This document shows, one piece after another, positions 43,716 to 52,895 of a DNA stretch of 64,000 bases. Source of the stretch: JACPUX01 sp964517465 (GTDB lineage Bacteria; Pseudomonadota; Gammaproteobacteria; Burkholderiales; Casimicrobiaceae). The number at the start of each line of letters is the position of its first letter. Positions within the stretch are counted from its first letter, which is position 1. The notes beneath the pieces are model-generated. The model was not told the DNA's origin, searched no databases, and saw only the letters and a program-made list of their open reading frames with translations. The translations under genes and the position numbers were made by a program. Where the stretch lies: NCBI GenBank assembly GCA_964517465.1, contig CAZFEK010000013.1:18467-82466 (forward strand). Reading direction: 5' to 3'.

Positions 43716-44398
43716 GTCATGGTCGGTTCATAAAAATGCCGCAGCTGCCAATTGGCGTCTTTGTAGGAACCGCCCTCGGCGCCTTGGTGTTCTTCACTGC
43801 CGATATTGTAGCGGCCCACTTCGATCTGCTGCCGCCGAGACTCTCGCAGATAAGCGGCCACGTCGGCCGGCGGCAAGGCCTGCCGCGCGCCCATGGTCGG
43901 GTTATGGCAAGACGGGCAACCCAAAGTTTTCGCCGGTCCGCCACTGCCTACCACTGCGCCCGCGGCGATCAGCCAAACGCCGGCGGCGATCAGAAGAAGC
44001 GGCAGTTTCGCCGTCGCGCCGGCGCGTGATCCAGCATCGGTTCTAGGGCGAAAAAGCCAAGGCACCGACAGCAGAAAAACCAGCAGAACCACAGGAATCC
44101 AAAACGTGCCCAAGGTTTGCCATTTGGCCAAATCACCGGCGAGAAGCCAGAAAGGCTGGAAAACCAAGAAGAGGTACCACTCCGGTGACGGCACCCACAT
44201 GCCCTCATCAGGCAAGGGAGGCATGGCCGGATCGACGGGCACTCGGAAAACGAAGGCGAAGAACAATAGGCCGCCCAACAGAACCGCGACGAAAGTCCCC
44301 GCCCGCAGCGCATGGCGCGGCCAAAAGGGATAGAACGACTGCGGATAAGGCGGGGCGTATTTCGCCTCCGGCAAAATGGCTGGCTGCTGCTCCTTCAC
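43709..44398 (-). CDS. Cytochrome b subunit IV-like protein with fused c-type heme
   Basis: 229 residues from a GTG at 44398; the frame upstream is not protein-like. Three membrane helices. SPEWYLFLVFQPFW holds an intact PEWY, the quinol-site motif of bc/b6f complexes; the part then resembles subunit IV. The C-terminal tail has CPSCH (C161-H165) and ends HFYEPTMTW, close to the end of the 391-residue cytochrome b at 10318. It probably pairs with a cytochrome b encoded elsewhere, such as the b6-like protein at 9178. Confidence 0.82.
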   Translation of the reverse strand: MKEQQPAILPEAKYAPPYPQSFYPFWPRHALRAGTFVAVLLGGLLFFAFVFRVPVDPAMPPLPDEGMWVPSPEWYLFLVFQPFWLLAGDLAKWQTLGTFWIPVVLLVFLLSVPWLFRPRTDAGSRAGATAKLPLLLIAAGVWLIAAGAVVGSGGPAKTLGCPSCHNPTMGARQALPPADVAAYLRESRRQQIEVGRYNIGSEEHQGAEGGSYKDANWQLRHFYEPTMTW

Positions 44399-44681
44399 CG
44401 ATCGATCCTCTGCGACAAACCGGAAACTCCTGGGAAGTCCCAGGGCACCCGCCAAGGGGCGGCCCATCATACCCGGTTTTTTGCGACGGCGAAGTCGGTT
44501 CCTCTGGCCCCCGGCGGGCGAGGTCTTGCATCCCCCGGCTTCGGGTGCCATGCTATAAAAAGTCGGGATTCCCTAGGGATGTCGTGTAGCAAGCCACTGG
44601 CTTCGGAAATCGAAGGTGGCCGCAGCTTGGTCCGAACCGTTAATCAGAAACACCGTTCGAGATTGAGAAGGGGGAAGGCAC

Positions 44682-45488
44682 ATGGACGGTAGGCTGGAGC
44701 AATACCGGCGCTTCTATGGCACGCGCCTGACCTTCGCGGGCATCGCTCTGCTGGCTTGGATCGGCAGCATTTTGCTCCTGTCCCTGATCTTCTCCAACCC
44801 CTCGCCTGCCAGCGGCAGCTATCGTATCGGCGTGTTGATCCTCGATCGCTGGACCACGCTGTTTCCCTATCCGGTCACGATCCAGAATCTGGAGCATTTG
44901 ATCTTCTTTCTCGGCCTGGGGGAACTGGCAGCGCGCTGGACGGTGGCCCGCCGCGAGCTCGCCTTCGGTAGCGAGCGCTACTTGCCCGAAGATCCGCATA
45001 CCGTTCTGGAACCAGCCGACCTGGGGCCGATACGCCGCAAGGTCATGGATCGTTTCGACGCGGAGAACGGTTTCTTGCCCTCGCTCATCGACCTTTGCAT
45101 TTTGCAGTTCCAGGCCACTCGCTCCGTGGACCAGGTAGTGAGCGTGCTCAACAGCAGTCTCGAGCTCATCGCCCATCGCGTAGATCTTCGGTACCAGCTC
45201 TCGCGCTACTACGCTTGGCTGATTCCCACCATCGGTTTCATCGGCACGGTGGCGGGCATCGCCGCGACTCTGACGATCGTGGCCAAAGGCAACCCGGACA
45301 TGGCGGCGCTGGCGGCGACGCTCGCAGTTGCTTTCGACACCACCATCGTCGCGCTTCTGGAAAGCGCGGTTCTGGTGTTGTGCATGAACGTCGTGCAGGG
45401 GCGCGAGGAGCGGGCGGTCAACTTGGCGGGAAGTTATGTGCTGAGGAACCTCATCAACCGCCTTTACGTCGACAAGGCCGCGCATTGA
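44682..45488 (+). CDS. MotA/TolQ/ExbB-type proton channel protein
   Basis: 268 residues with about four membrane helices. The C-terminal pair carries the family signature YAWLIPTIGFIGTVAGIA and LAATLAVAFDTTIVAL, including the Pro/Gly-rich helix and Thr residues of the ion path. It starts a four-gene plus-strand operon and precedes a MotB/ExbD-like partner by 16 bp. The client of the proton-driven motion is unknown. Confidence 0.85.
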   Translation: MDGRLEQYRRFYGTRLTFAGIALLAWIGSILLLSLIFSNPSPASGSYRIGVLILDRWTTLFPYPVTIQNLEHLIFFLGLGELAARWTVARRELAFGSERYLPEDPHTVLEPADLGPIRRKVMDRFDAENGFLPSLIDLCILQFQATRSVDQVVSVLNSSLELIAHRVDLRYQLSRYYAWLIPTIGFIGTVAGIAATLTIVAKGNPDMAALAATLAVAFDTTIVALLESAVLVLCMNVVQGREERAVNLAGSYVLRNLINRLYVDKAAH

Positions 45489-45504
45489 ACCGGACGCCGC
45501 CCGC

Positions 45505-46221
45505 ATGAAGCCGCGCAACCGCGAAATCAACATCTTCAACCTGTCGATGATGGATGTCATCGCTGGTGCGCTGGGCGCCTTCCTGATCCTCTTTCTGCTC
45601 CTGCAGCCGTATTACGGCAAAACGTCCAAAGCGCCGCCCTCGCCCCCCGCGAAAAACATGCGCGAGGCGCAGCAACAGATCGAGGACCTGCGCGCCAGAG
45701 TGCAGCAGCAGCAAAAACAGTTGGAAATGACCAACCGCGTCACTTTCGCGGTCGGCAAGCAGTGGCGCGCAGTGGACCTCGATTTGTGGGTTTACGACGT
45801 GACGCGAAAGCAATGGAACGGACCGAAAGGAAAGCAACTGCCCGGGTCGATTCAACCGGATTGGGCGTTCTACGACATGCGCGAAAACGAGAATTCTTTC
45901 GCCGAAATGTATACCGTGATGGTCAGACCCGAAGGTCTCTACTTGGTCGCTCTGCACTGGCACAGCGGCAAGCTCCCCGCCGAAGCATCGCCCCCCCTCA
46001 TTGCACCATTTGGTTTCTTCCGCGCAACGCCGGCGCCCTTGTCGATCGCGAAGCTCGATTTTACTTACTTGGAGCGACCCGGAACGCTCAAGATCGTCGC
46101 CGCGGCCCGGGTTACTCCGGAAGACGTCGTCACGCTTTCCATCAACGAAACTTGGAGTGGCGGGCCATTTCCGCCCGCCACCAATCAGGCGTTGGCGCTG
46201 TTGCAGAAGGAATATCCTTGA
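45505..46221 (+). CDS. MotB/ExbD-like single-helix partner
   Basis: 238 residues. N-terminal helix with SMMDVIAGALGAFLIL, where Asp17 corresponds to the proton-carrying Asp of ExbD/MotB. A coiled coil follows (about 48-75, Gln-rich), then a ~150-residue beta-rich periplasmic domain that is not OmpA-like. Together with the MotA-like protein it forms an ion-driven stator-type unit of unknown task. Confidence 0.8.
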   Translation: MKPRNREINIFNLSMMDVIAGALGAFLILFLLLQPYYGKTSKAPPSPPAKNMREAQQQIEDLRARVQQQQKQLEMTNRVTFAVGKQWRAVDLDLWVYDVTRKQWNGPKGKQLPGSIQPDWAFYDMRENENSFAEMYTVMVRPEGLYLVALHWHSGKLPAEASPPLIAPFGFFRATPAPLSIAKLDFTYLERPGTLKIVAAARVTPEDVVTLSINETWSGGPFPPATNQALALLQKEYP

Positions 46222-46242
46222 ACATCTCTCCTGGGAGGTCAC

Positions 46243-46887
46243 ATGCTAACGTCGAAACGCATACGTTTATGCCTTACCGGCATGACCACGGGTTTGTTCG
46301 CATTGCTTGGTGTACCTGCCGAGGCGCAGAATAGCCCCGTGCAACTGCAGGGGCGCGTGGAAAAATGCGATTACCTCGAAACACGGCGGGTGAAGCTTGA
46401 AGTGCACGGGTGTTTGGTGAAAGCAGACGACGCCAGACGCAGCACCATCGAGGCCGCCGAACAGCAGCGGAAGAACGCCGATCGATCTTGCCGAGGTGAA
46501 GGCCAGTGCCGCGGGCGCAACCGGCTGGCTCGGGACACGGCGTCACGCGACGCTCAGGAATCGTACCGGCAGACCTCGGCCGAATGCCGCAAGCTGATGT
46601 CCGACCACCAAGACCAATGCCGGGCTCGGAGAACGACTTCGGGCAAGGGTCAAGGTGGGTCGGGTAAGAGTGAGGCCGGCGAGCCGCCGGCGGCTCGGGG
46701 CGCCTCCGGCGCGCAGGACGGCGGCGGGTTATCGGCCCCACTGGCTGCTCGCCCCACCAAACCAGGCATCGAATCGGACCGAACCACTGCCACGCAATCC
46801 AGCGCTGCAGGAGGCCTGGAGATCGCCCCCGCCGGTGCAGCGCCCTCGACTGCAGCCGGTAAAGGCCCGGAAACTTCGCGCCGCTAG
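46243..46887 (+). CDS. Secreted Cys-containing protein, 214 aa
   Basis: Signal peptide ending VPAEA-QNS. The mature N-terminal half has six Cys (KCDYLE, GCLV, SCRGEGQC, ECRKL, QCRAR) in a charged helical region; the C-terminal half is Gly/Ala/Ser-rich and probably disordered. A GGGAGG lies before the ATG. Family not recognised; likely a periplasmic part of the MotA/MotB-like operon. Confidence 0.65.
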   Translation: MLTSKRIRLCLTGMTTGLFALLGVPAEAQNSPVQLQGRVEKCDYLETRRVKLEVHGCLVKADDARRSTIEAAEQQRKNADRSCRGEGQCRGRNRLARDTASRDAQESYRQTSAECRKLMSDHQDQCRARRTTSGKGQGGSGKSEAGEPPAARGASGAQDGGGLSAPLAARPTKPGIESDRTTATQSSAAGGLEIAPAGAAPSTAAGKGPETSRR

Positions 46888-46890
46888 ACC

Positions 46891-47856
46891 ATGCCGCTAT
46901 TGCGCTGCCCGGAAGGGCACACCTTCGATCCGGCCCAAAGCGCGGCTTGCCCGATCTGCGGCGCGATCGTTCCGCGCGCGGCAAGCGAGGACACATCGAT
47001 CAAGGAAACCGCCGCGCCTGCGTCTCCAGCGCCAAGCTCCCCGCTCAAGGAGGATGCCGGCAAGCTTCTGCGCGCCGGCGCACAAACTGCCGCCAAAGCC
47101 TCGCAAGTCGGCCTCGCGGTGGCCGGCAAGGCTGCGACGGTCGGCGCCAAAGGGGCCGCGACCGGAGCGCGTTGGATCGCTCGCTTGCCCTGGGGACTCT
47201 GGTTCTCGTCGCTTGGGGCTTTGCTCGGAAAATTTTTCACTGCCTTGGGTTTGAAAGGCGTGGCGGCTGCCTTGCTCGTCTTCGTGCTAGCCGGCGGAGC
47301 ATGGTGGTGGTGGGCAGGCACAGGGGAAGTCCGCATCGTCCGCTTCGAATTCCCGTCCACCGTTGCACTGGGCGAAACGGCCAACGGTTACGTCGAATAC
47401 AAGAATGCCCAAGGAGGCTTGCGCAAGGTCTTCGTGAAGGTACTGCACCTGGACGGACGCACCATGGAACTGGCCCCGGCAGGCGATGGGCTTGCCCAAG
47501 GCATGCTCCCCTTGCGCTTGAAAGCCAGCGATGCGGGCGCCAACCAATACGAAATCCGCCTCATGGACGCAAAGGGCAGGCTGAGTGAATCGGCAACCCT
47601 GACAATAAAAGTCGAAGGGCGCCGTGCCCAGCCGGAGACCGCCCGCGGCGACGCGCCTTTTTATGGCAGTGGCGGCAGCAACGAAGGAACTCGTTCCTCG
47701 GGTGCCGGGAGCGCCCGGGAGCGCCCGACTGTCAGCGTGACCGTCCCCGCGACGGGCGAGCAAAGGGGCAATGTACGCTTCGAGTTTGGCGGCCGAAGCA
47801 GCGGCGATACGCGAGCCGACTCGTCTCGCTCTCGCGGGATCGATCTTTCGAACTGA
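46891..47856 (+). CDS. Zinc-ribbon membrane protein, 321 aa
   Basis: N-terminal zinc ribbon CPEGH...CPIC (residues 6-23), an Ala-rich helical linker, one or two membrane helices (about 95-145, ending in a Trp cluster WWWW), then a ~110-residue Ig-like beta domain (RIVRFEFPSTVALGETANGYVEY) and a Ser/Arg-rich tail. Starts 3 bp after the preceding gene. Probably couples a cytoplasmic signal to a periplasmic domain in this operon. Confidence 0.7.
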   Translation: MPLLRCPEGHTFDPAQSAACPICGAIVPRAASEDTSIKETAAPASPAPSSPLKEDAGKLLRAGAQTAAKASQVGLAVAGKAATVGAKGAATGARWIARLPWGLWFSSLGALLGKFFTALGLKGVAAALLVFVLAGGAWWWWAGTGEVRIVRFEFPSTVALGETANGYVEYKNAQGGLRKVFVKVLHLDGRTMELAPAGDGLAQGMLPLRLKASDAGANQYEIRLMDAKGRLSESATLTIKVEGRRAQPETARGDAPFYGSGGSNEGTRSSGAGSARERPTVSVTVPATGEQRGNVRFEFGGRSSGDTRADSSRSRGIDLSN

Positions 47857-47974
47857 CCATTCACTGAGGGCTTCAGGTCTTCACCTTCCTGGAGAACGCC
47901 TCGCGCTGGACCCGATTGAGCAAGACCCGAGCCTAAGACTGATCGCCAGCGGTCATTCGTCGCCAGAAGGCGAG

Positions 47975-48835
47975 TCAGTCGAACGCGATGCCGTAGTCCT
48001 GGCCCAAGTCCCGGCCGTGCCCATCGTGCAGCGGTTGTCGCAAAAACTCGGTTGCGTCGCGGGACTTCCCTGCAAAGTTCACCTTCCTCGTCGCCCGAAT
48101 CACTGGTTTGCTCCCCTCAGTTAGCAGCTGCCCGACGACGGCGGAGGAGGGGACGCTGTTGGGCGTGTAACGCGTATGCAGCAGGACGCGGCCCGACCGC
48201 TCCACCAGCACCAAGTACCAGCCCTCGCCATAAACACCCATCAAGGGCGCTTCAGCATGGATGATCCGGGCGATGCCTTGTCTGCCCAGCGAAGTCTCGG
48301 TTCCCGTCAAACCCAACAGGGTCCGGCTCCGGATAAGGGTTTCGGCGAAGCGGCTGCGCAAGGTCTTGCTCTGCGCGCGCAGGCACTTCGCCAAGGCATC
48401 GAACTCGGCAGGCGAAAAACGCGAGGGCGGCAGGTAGAGCGTGTCCCCCGATTCATAGAACCCGTGTTTCACCTGCGCTTCCCGACTGCGGTCGAGTTGC
48501 ATGCCCAAGTCTACGGTATGCGGCTTGTCGGCCTGCAGATAGGGGTCGAGGTTGCGATAGTGATTCTCGAACCACAATGCGGGCAGCGTTTCGCCCTTGT
48601 AGCGGTAACGAATGTCCACCCGCGACGAGCCGGCCTCATTTTCCGCAAAAGGGCGCGCGTCCACAACAAAAGCGCCCGCTCCGCAATCGAATTCCACCAC
48701 CATTTGAAAAGACGCCGCTGCCGCGCCGATCGCCGGGCATAGCCCTAGGAGCAAAGTCATGCCTCTTCGCCCCCAGCGTTGAGCAAGCGTCAGGTCCTTC
48801 GAAAAGTCCTCGTTCGTGGCGGTGCGTTTGCGCAT
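47975..48835 (-). CDS. Hypothetical exported protein, 286 aa
   Basis: N-terminal signal or anchor after a charged 25-residue start; an inner ATG (GMTLLLGLC) may be the true start. The mature part is mixed alpha/beta with LWFENHYRNLDPYL and GEGWYLVLVERSGRVLLHTRY as recognisable blocks. No known motif. It is convergent with the zinc-ribbon operon and stands 61 bp downstream of the Rieske gene of the suf operon region. Confidence 0.6.
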   Translation of the reverse strand: MRKRTATNEDFSKDLTLAQRWGRRGMTLLLGLCPAIGAAAASFQMVVEFDCGAGAFVVDARPFAENEAGSSRVDIRYRYKGETLPALWFENHYRNLDPYLQADKPHTVDLGMQLDRSREAQVKHGFYESGDTLYLPPSRFSPAEFDALAKCLRAQSKTLRSRFAETLIRSRTLLGLTGTETSLGRQGIARIIHAEAPLMGVYGEGWYLVLVERSGRVLLHTRYTPNSVPSSAVVGQLLTEGSKPVIRATRKVNFAGKSRDATEFLRQPLHDGHGRDLGQDYGIAFD

Positions 48836-48896
48836 GATCTCCCAATCTCTCTGGCGACCAGGACGTCAATAACCCGCATTGTACTCGGGCTCATTC

Positions 48897-49214
48897 TCAG
48901 CCAGGCAATTCGACCTCGATCCGGCCGTCGTTCAAACGCGCCGGGAAGGTGGCCACCGGCTCGTAGGCGGGGGCGGACAAAGCCGCGCCGGTCTTGACAT
49001 TGAAGCGCGCGCCGTGGCGCCAGCAGGTAATTTCTTCGCCGCAGAATTTCCCGGAGGTGAGTGCTTCATCCTCGTGGCTGCACAAGTCCTCGATGGCGTA
49101 GAAATTCCCGGCCACGTTGAACACGGCGACAGCGAGCCCGTCGTCGGTTTCGAATTTGGCAAAACCGCCCGGTGGTACATCCGCAGCCGAGCCCACAACA
49201 ACCCAAGTGCCCAT
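48897..49214 (-). CDS. Rieske-type [2Fe-2S] ferredoxin
   Basis: 105 residues from the ATG at 49214. Rieske motif CSH...CWRH (C-x-H-x16-C-x2-H) with flanking loops as in NirD/biphenyl dioxygenase ferredoxins. Soluble, without membrane anchor, so it is not the missing bc-complex Rieske subunit. Last gene of the suf operon; a client or helper for cluster assembly. Confidence 0.9.
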   Translation of the reverse strand: MGTWVVVGSAADVPPGGFAKFETDDGLAVAVFNVAGNFYAIEDLCSHEDEALTSGKFCGEEITCWRHGARFNVKTGAALSAPAYEPVATFPARLNDGRIEVELPG

Positions 49215-49225
49215 GCCGGCCTCGC

Positions 49226-49786
49226 TCAGAACAACCCGGTTTCGAGCCGCGCCGCCTCGCTCATGCGATCGCGGCTCCAGGGCGGATCCCACACCAGCTC
49301 GATGTTGACGTCCTCCACGCCGGGAATGGCGCGAATCTTCTCCGCCACCTCCTGTTGCAGCGTTTCGCCCATGCCGCAGCCCACCGCGGTGAGCGTCATG
49401 TTCACGAACACCTTGAAGCTCCTGGCGCCTTCCACGGGACGGGCGTAACAATCATAAATGAGCCCCAGATCAACGACGTTGATGGGAATTTCCGGATCGT
49501 AACAAGTGGCCATTTGCGACCAGGCCGCGCTTTCCACCTGTTCGCGGGTAATGTTATCGGCGCAGAGTCCGGCCAATGCCGGGTTCACTTCGGGCTCCTT
49601 GCCCAGGGCGTCGGCGTCGCGCCCTTCAACGCGATACATACTGCCGTTGGTCACCACCGTGAAGCTGCCGCCGAGGTGCTGGGTGATGGTGACGAGATCG
49701 CCCTGGTTGAGTCGCACCGGCGTGCCCCAAGGCACCAGCGCGGCGTCGCAGTCTCGGGTCAGCACTACATCTTCGCTTGGTCGCAT
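49226..49786 (-). CDS. sufT: SufT-type Fe-S assembly protein
   Basis: 186 residues. N-terminal DUF59-preceding part, and a C-terminal MIP18/DUF59 domain with DPEIPINVVDLGLIYDC and the VGCGM motif containing the conserved Cys. SufT proteins aid Fe-S cluster delivery. Placed after sufU as in many SUF operons with SufU. Confidence 0.92.
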   Translation of the reverse strand: MRPSEDVVLTRDCDAALVPWGTPVRLNQGDLVTITQHLGGSFTVVTNGSMYRVEGRDADALGKEPEVNPALAGLCADNITREQVESAAWSQMATCYDPEIPINVVDLGLIYDCYARPVEGARSFKVFVNMTLTAVGCGMGETLQQEVAEKIRAIPGVEDVNIELVWDPPWSRDRMSEAARLETGLF

Positions 49787-49815
49787 CTTTTCTGCCTACT
49801 CGATATTGCCGCGCA

Positions 49816-50262
49816 TCATTCGGTCTTGGCCGTTTCGCCGCTGCCCAGCACTGCATTGTGCAGCGTGTGCCAGGCAAGCGTTGCGCACTTGACGCGAGCC
49901 GGGTATTCGCGCACGCCCTCGAAGACTTCGAGTTTGCCCATGCCGGTATGGGGTGTTGGCTCCGCCTCGGTAAGCATGGCGTGAAAGGCTTCGAACATCG
50001 CTTCGATTTCAGCGAGCGGCTTGCCTTTGATCGCCTCGGTCATCAGCGAAGCCGAGGCGGTGGAAATGGCGCATCCTTGGCCCTGAAAACGCACTTCGCT
50101 CACCACCCCGTCCTTTACGATCAGGTAGAGCGTGAGCTGGTCGCCGCACAGCGGGTTGTGCCCGTGCGCCACTTGCGTAGCCGCGTCCAGCGCGCCGTAA
50201 TTTCTCGGCTGGCGGTTGTGATCAAAAATCACCTCCTGGTAGAGATCGCGCAAATCGCTCAT
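49816..50262 (-). CDS. sufU: SufU-type Fe-S scaffold/sulfur acceptor
   Basis: 148 residues starting MSDLRDLYQEVIFDH. The three conserved Cys are present in NPLCGD, GQGCAIS and VKCATL, with the intervening ~20-residue insertion that separates SufU from IscU. It takes sulfur from SufS, replacing SufE, which is absent here. Confidence 0.94.
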   Translation of the reverse strand: MSDLRDLYQEVIFDHNRQPRNYGALDAATQVAHGHNPLCGDQLTLYLIVKDGVVSEVRFQGQGCAISTASASLMTEAIKGKPLAEIEAMFEAFHAMLTEAEPTPHTGMGKLEVFEGVREYPARVKCATLAWHTLHNAVLGSGETAKTE

Positions 50263-50278
50263 CGTGGCACCCGCAAGG

Positions 50279-51547
50279 TCAGCGTCCGAACATCGCGACG
50301 ACCTTCTTGAGCCCCTCGAACAGCACGTCCACTTCTTCGCGGGTGTTGTAGAGGCCGAATGAAGCGCGCGCCGTTCCGGGAATGCCAAATCGCGTCATCA
50401 CCGGCATGGCGCAGTGATGTCCGGCACGAATGGCGACACCCTCGTGATCGAGTATGGTGCCGATGTCATGCGGATGCACGCCCTCGAGCACGAACGATAG
50501 AATGCCGGCCTTCTCGCGTGCCGTGCCAATCACCTTCATACCCTTGATCTCCGGAACGCGCTCCATGGCGTGATCCAGGAGCCGCGCTTCGTGGTCGTGG
50601 ATGTTCTCCAGCCCGACTCGGGTGAGGTAGTCGAGCGCCACACCAAACGCGATGCCGCCGGCGATATGGGGCGTCCCCGCCTCGAACTTGTGCGGCAGGG
50701 GGGCATAGGTCGACTTCTCGAAAGCCACCGTGGTGATCATATCGCCGCCGCCTTGCCAGGGCGGCATGGCCTCGAGGATCGTCTTTTTCGCGTAAAGCGC
50801 GCCGATCCCGGTGGGACCGTAGAGCTTGTGGCCGGAGACGGCATAGAAATCACAATCGAGTGCCTGCACGTCCACCCCGGTATGCGCTGCCGCCTGGGCG
50901 CCGTCGATCAGCACCGGAACGCCTTGGGCGTGCGCCGCTTCGATGATGCGCTTCACCGGGTTGACTGAGCCCAAGGCATTCGACACATGCCCGACCGCGA
51001 CCAGTTTGGTGCGCCCTCCCAAGAGCCGCTCGAACTCTTCGTAGATGAATTCGCCGGCATCGTTGATCGGCACCACCTTGAGCACCGCGCCGGTCTGCTC
51101 GCACAAGAGCTGCCAGGGCAGGATATTGGAGTGGTGCTCCATGGCCGAAATGAGAATTTCGTCCCCGGCTTGAAACCGGCTGCGCCCGTAACTCTGCGCC
51201 ACCAGATTGATGGCCTCGGTGGTGCCGCGCACGAAGATGATCTCTTCGGTGCGCTTGGCATTGAGGAAGCGGCACACGATCTCGCGCGCGTTTTCGTAGG
51301 CCGCGGTCGCCTCTTGCGAAAGCGTGTGCACACCGCGGTGAATGTTGGCATTGGTGCGCTCGTAGTAATCGCTCTCGGCTTTGATTACCGCCGCAGGCTT
51401 TTGCTTGGTGGCGGCATTGTCGAAATACACCAAGGGCTTGCCATGAATTTTTCGCGCCAGGATGGGAAAGTCTTCGCGCAGACGATCCACCGGCAGGTTT
51501 CCCAAACACGCTTCCTTCTGGACTTGGGCAAGCACAGCGGCATTCAT
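50279..51547 (-). CDS. sufS: Cysteine desulfurase SufS
   Basis: 422 residues from ATG 51547 (GGAGGG upstream). PLP enzyme that frees sulfur from cysteine: PLP-Lys in AVSGHKLYGPTG, the catalytic Cys in RAGHHCAMP, and VYFDNAATKQKP at the start. The ATG lies in the stop of sufD (4 bp overlap). Works with SufU and the SufBCD scaffold. Confidence 0.96.
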   Translation of the reverse strand: MNAAVLAQVQKEACLGNLPVDRLREDFPILARKIHGKPLVYFDNAATKQKPAAVIKAESDYYERTNANIHRGVHTLSQEATAAYENAREIVCRFLNAKRTEEIIFVRGTTEAINLVAQSYGRSRFQAGDEILISAMEHHSNILPWQLLCEQTGAVLKVVPINDAGEFIYEEFERLLGGRTKLVAVGHVSNALGSVNPVKRIIEAAHAQGVPVLIDGAQAAAHTGVDVQALDCDFYAVSGHKLYGPTGIGALYAKKTILEAMPPWQGGGDMITTVAFEKSTYAPLPHKFEAGTPHIAGGIAFGVALDYLTRVGLENIHDHEARLLDHAMERVPEIKGMKVIGTAREKAGILSFVLEGVHPHDIGTILDHEGVAIRAGHHCAMPVMTRFGIPGTARASFGLYNTREEVDVLFEGLKKVVAMFGR

Positions 51548-52854
51548 AGCAGTCCCTCCAGCATTTGATGCTCGGGCATGCGAGCGATGAGCAGTTGCTC
51601 GAGGCGCTCGCGCACCGCGGCAACAGGAATCTGTTCGATAATTTCCTGGGCAAACCCGTGGATCAGGAGGTTTTTTGCCAAGTCGAGGCCTACGCCGCGG
51701 GAGCGCAAGTAGAAAAGCATGTTTTCGTCGATTTGCCCCACCGTGGCGCCATGGCTGCACTTCACGTCATCGGCGTAAATTTCGAGCTGGGGCCGGGTGT
51801 CGACTTCCGCGTCGCGCGACAATAACAAGTTGTGATTGGCTTGCGCGGCGTCGGTGCCCTGGGCATGCGGATGCACCACCACGCGCCCGGTAAAAACGCC
51901 ATGCGATGCGCCATCGAGAATGCCGCGATAAAGCTCTCGGCTCACGCCCTGCGGGCTGGCATGGTCGATGGTGGTGAAATGATCGGCGTGTTGCCGCCCG
52001 CCCAACACGTAGAGACCGTTTAACACCGCTTCGCAGCCAGGCTCATCGTAGCGGGTGGCGATGCTTTGGCGCGAAAGCGCGGCGCCGAAACTCAGGGCAT
52101 GCGAGTGCAGGACACTGCCGCCGGCTTGCCGCACTTGCAGCGTGCCGATGTGTTGGGCTTTGCCGCCTTCGCGCTGCAGCCGAACATGCTTGAGGCGCGC
52201 TTCTCGATGAAGCGCGACGCGGGTGAAAACATTGGCAAAGTAGCTCTCGTCGGTGAGGCCCAAATGCTCTTCGAATACCGTCGCGGCAGCGCCTTCCCGA
52301 GCAAGGATGACGCAGCGGGTATTGCTCAGCACTCCTGCCCGAGTGACGAGATGCAGCACGTGCAGAGGTTCTTCCACCACCACGCCCTCGCCCAGATCGA
52401 CGAACACGCCATCCCCGACCATGGCCGCGTTGAGCGCGCCAAAAGCGTCGGCCTCCACTTGTCCCGCCAACGCGCCTTCCAGCAAATGCGGCAGGGTGGC
52501 CAGGGCTTCGCCGAGACTCTTGACCACGGCACGATTGGGTAATCTGCCCAAAGAGGACAGGCCCGGTACAAAATGACCGTCGACGAGCACCAGGCGATGG
52601 CTTGCGCCGGCCAGAGTCCACGCGGCAACGTCGTTGACCGCACCGGGCTCAGCGGCCGGCGTGAAAACCTGTTTTTCCAGCACCGAAAGTTTGGTGTATT
52701 TCCACGCCTCGTTGCGCGAGGTCGGCAGCCCGAGCTCGGCAAAACGTTGCGCATTTTGGTCGCGCCACGCGCGCACCCAAGGCAGCCCGCTGCCAGCCAG
52801 CCGGGGGGCCACCGCCGCCTGGGCGCTGAGGTAGCGGTCGACGGCGGCGTTCAC
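51544..52854 (-). CDS. sufD: Fe-S scaffold protein SufD
   Basis: 436 residues from a GTG at 52854 with AAGGAGG upstream; the longer frame runs through repeat DNA and is not real. Parallel beta-helix scaffold; SRNEAWKYTKL near residue 60 and the C-terminal VKCSHGATVGQIDENMLFYLRSRG are family marks. Separated from sufC by ~200 bp of repeats. Confidence 0.94.
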   Translation of the reverse strand: MNAAVDRYLSAQAAVAPRLAGSGLPWVRAWRDQNAQRFAELGLPTSRNEAWKYTKLSVLEKQVFTPAAEPGAVNDVAAWTLAGASHRLVLVDGHFVPGLSSLGRLPNRAVVKSLGEALATLPHLLEGALAGQVEADAFGALNAAMVGDGVFVDLGEGVVVEEPLHVLHLVTRAGVLSNTRCVILAREGAAATVFEEHLGLTDESYFANVFTRVALHREARLKHVRLQREGGKAQHIGTLQVRQAGGSVLHSHALSFGAALSRQSIATRYDEPGCEAVLNGLYVLGGRQHADHFTTIDHASPQGVSRELYRGILDGASHGVFTGRVVVHPHAQGTDAAQANHNLLLSRDAEVDTRPQLEIYADDVKCSHGATVGQIDENMLFYLRSRGVGLDLAKNLLIHGFAQEIIEQIPVAAVRERLEQLLIARMPEHQMLEGLL

Positions 52855-52895
52855 GCTTGCCCTCCTTGGCTTGCCTTCGATTCCTGCCGCACATG

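Noticed and set aside
44682..47856. Assignment as a Zorya-type phage defence system
   Set aside because: Only the MotA/MotB-like pair fits. The ZorC/ZorD or ZorE genes are absent and the MotB-like protein has no OmpA domain.
48897..49214. Rieske protein as the missing subunit of the bc-like complexes
   Set aside because: It is a small soluble NirD/ferredoxin-type Rieske without membrane anchor and sits in the suf operon.
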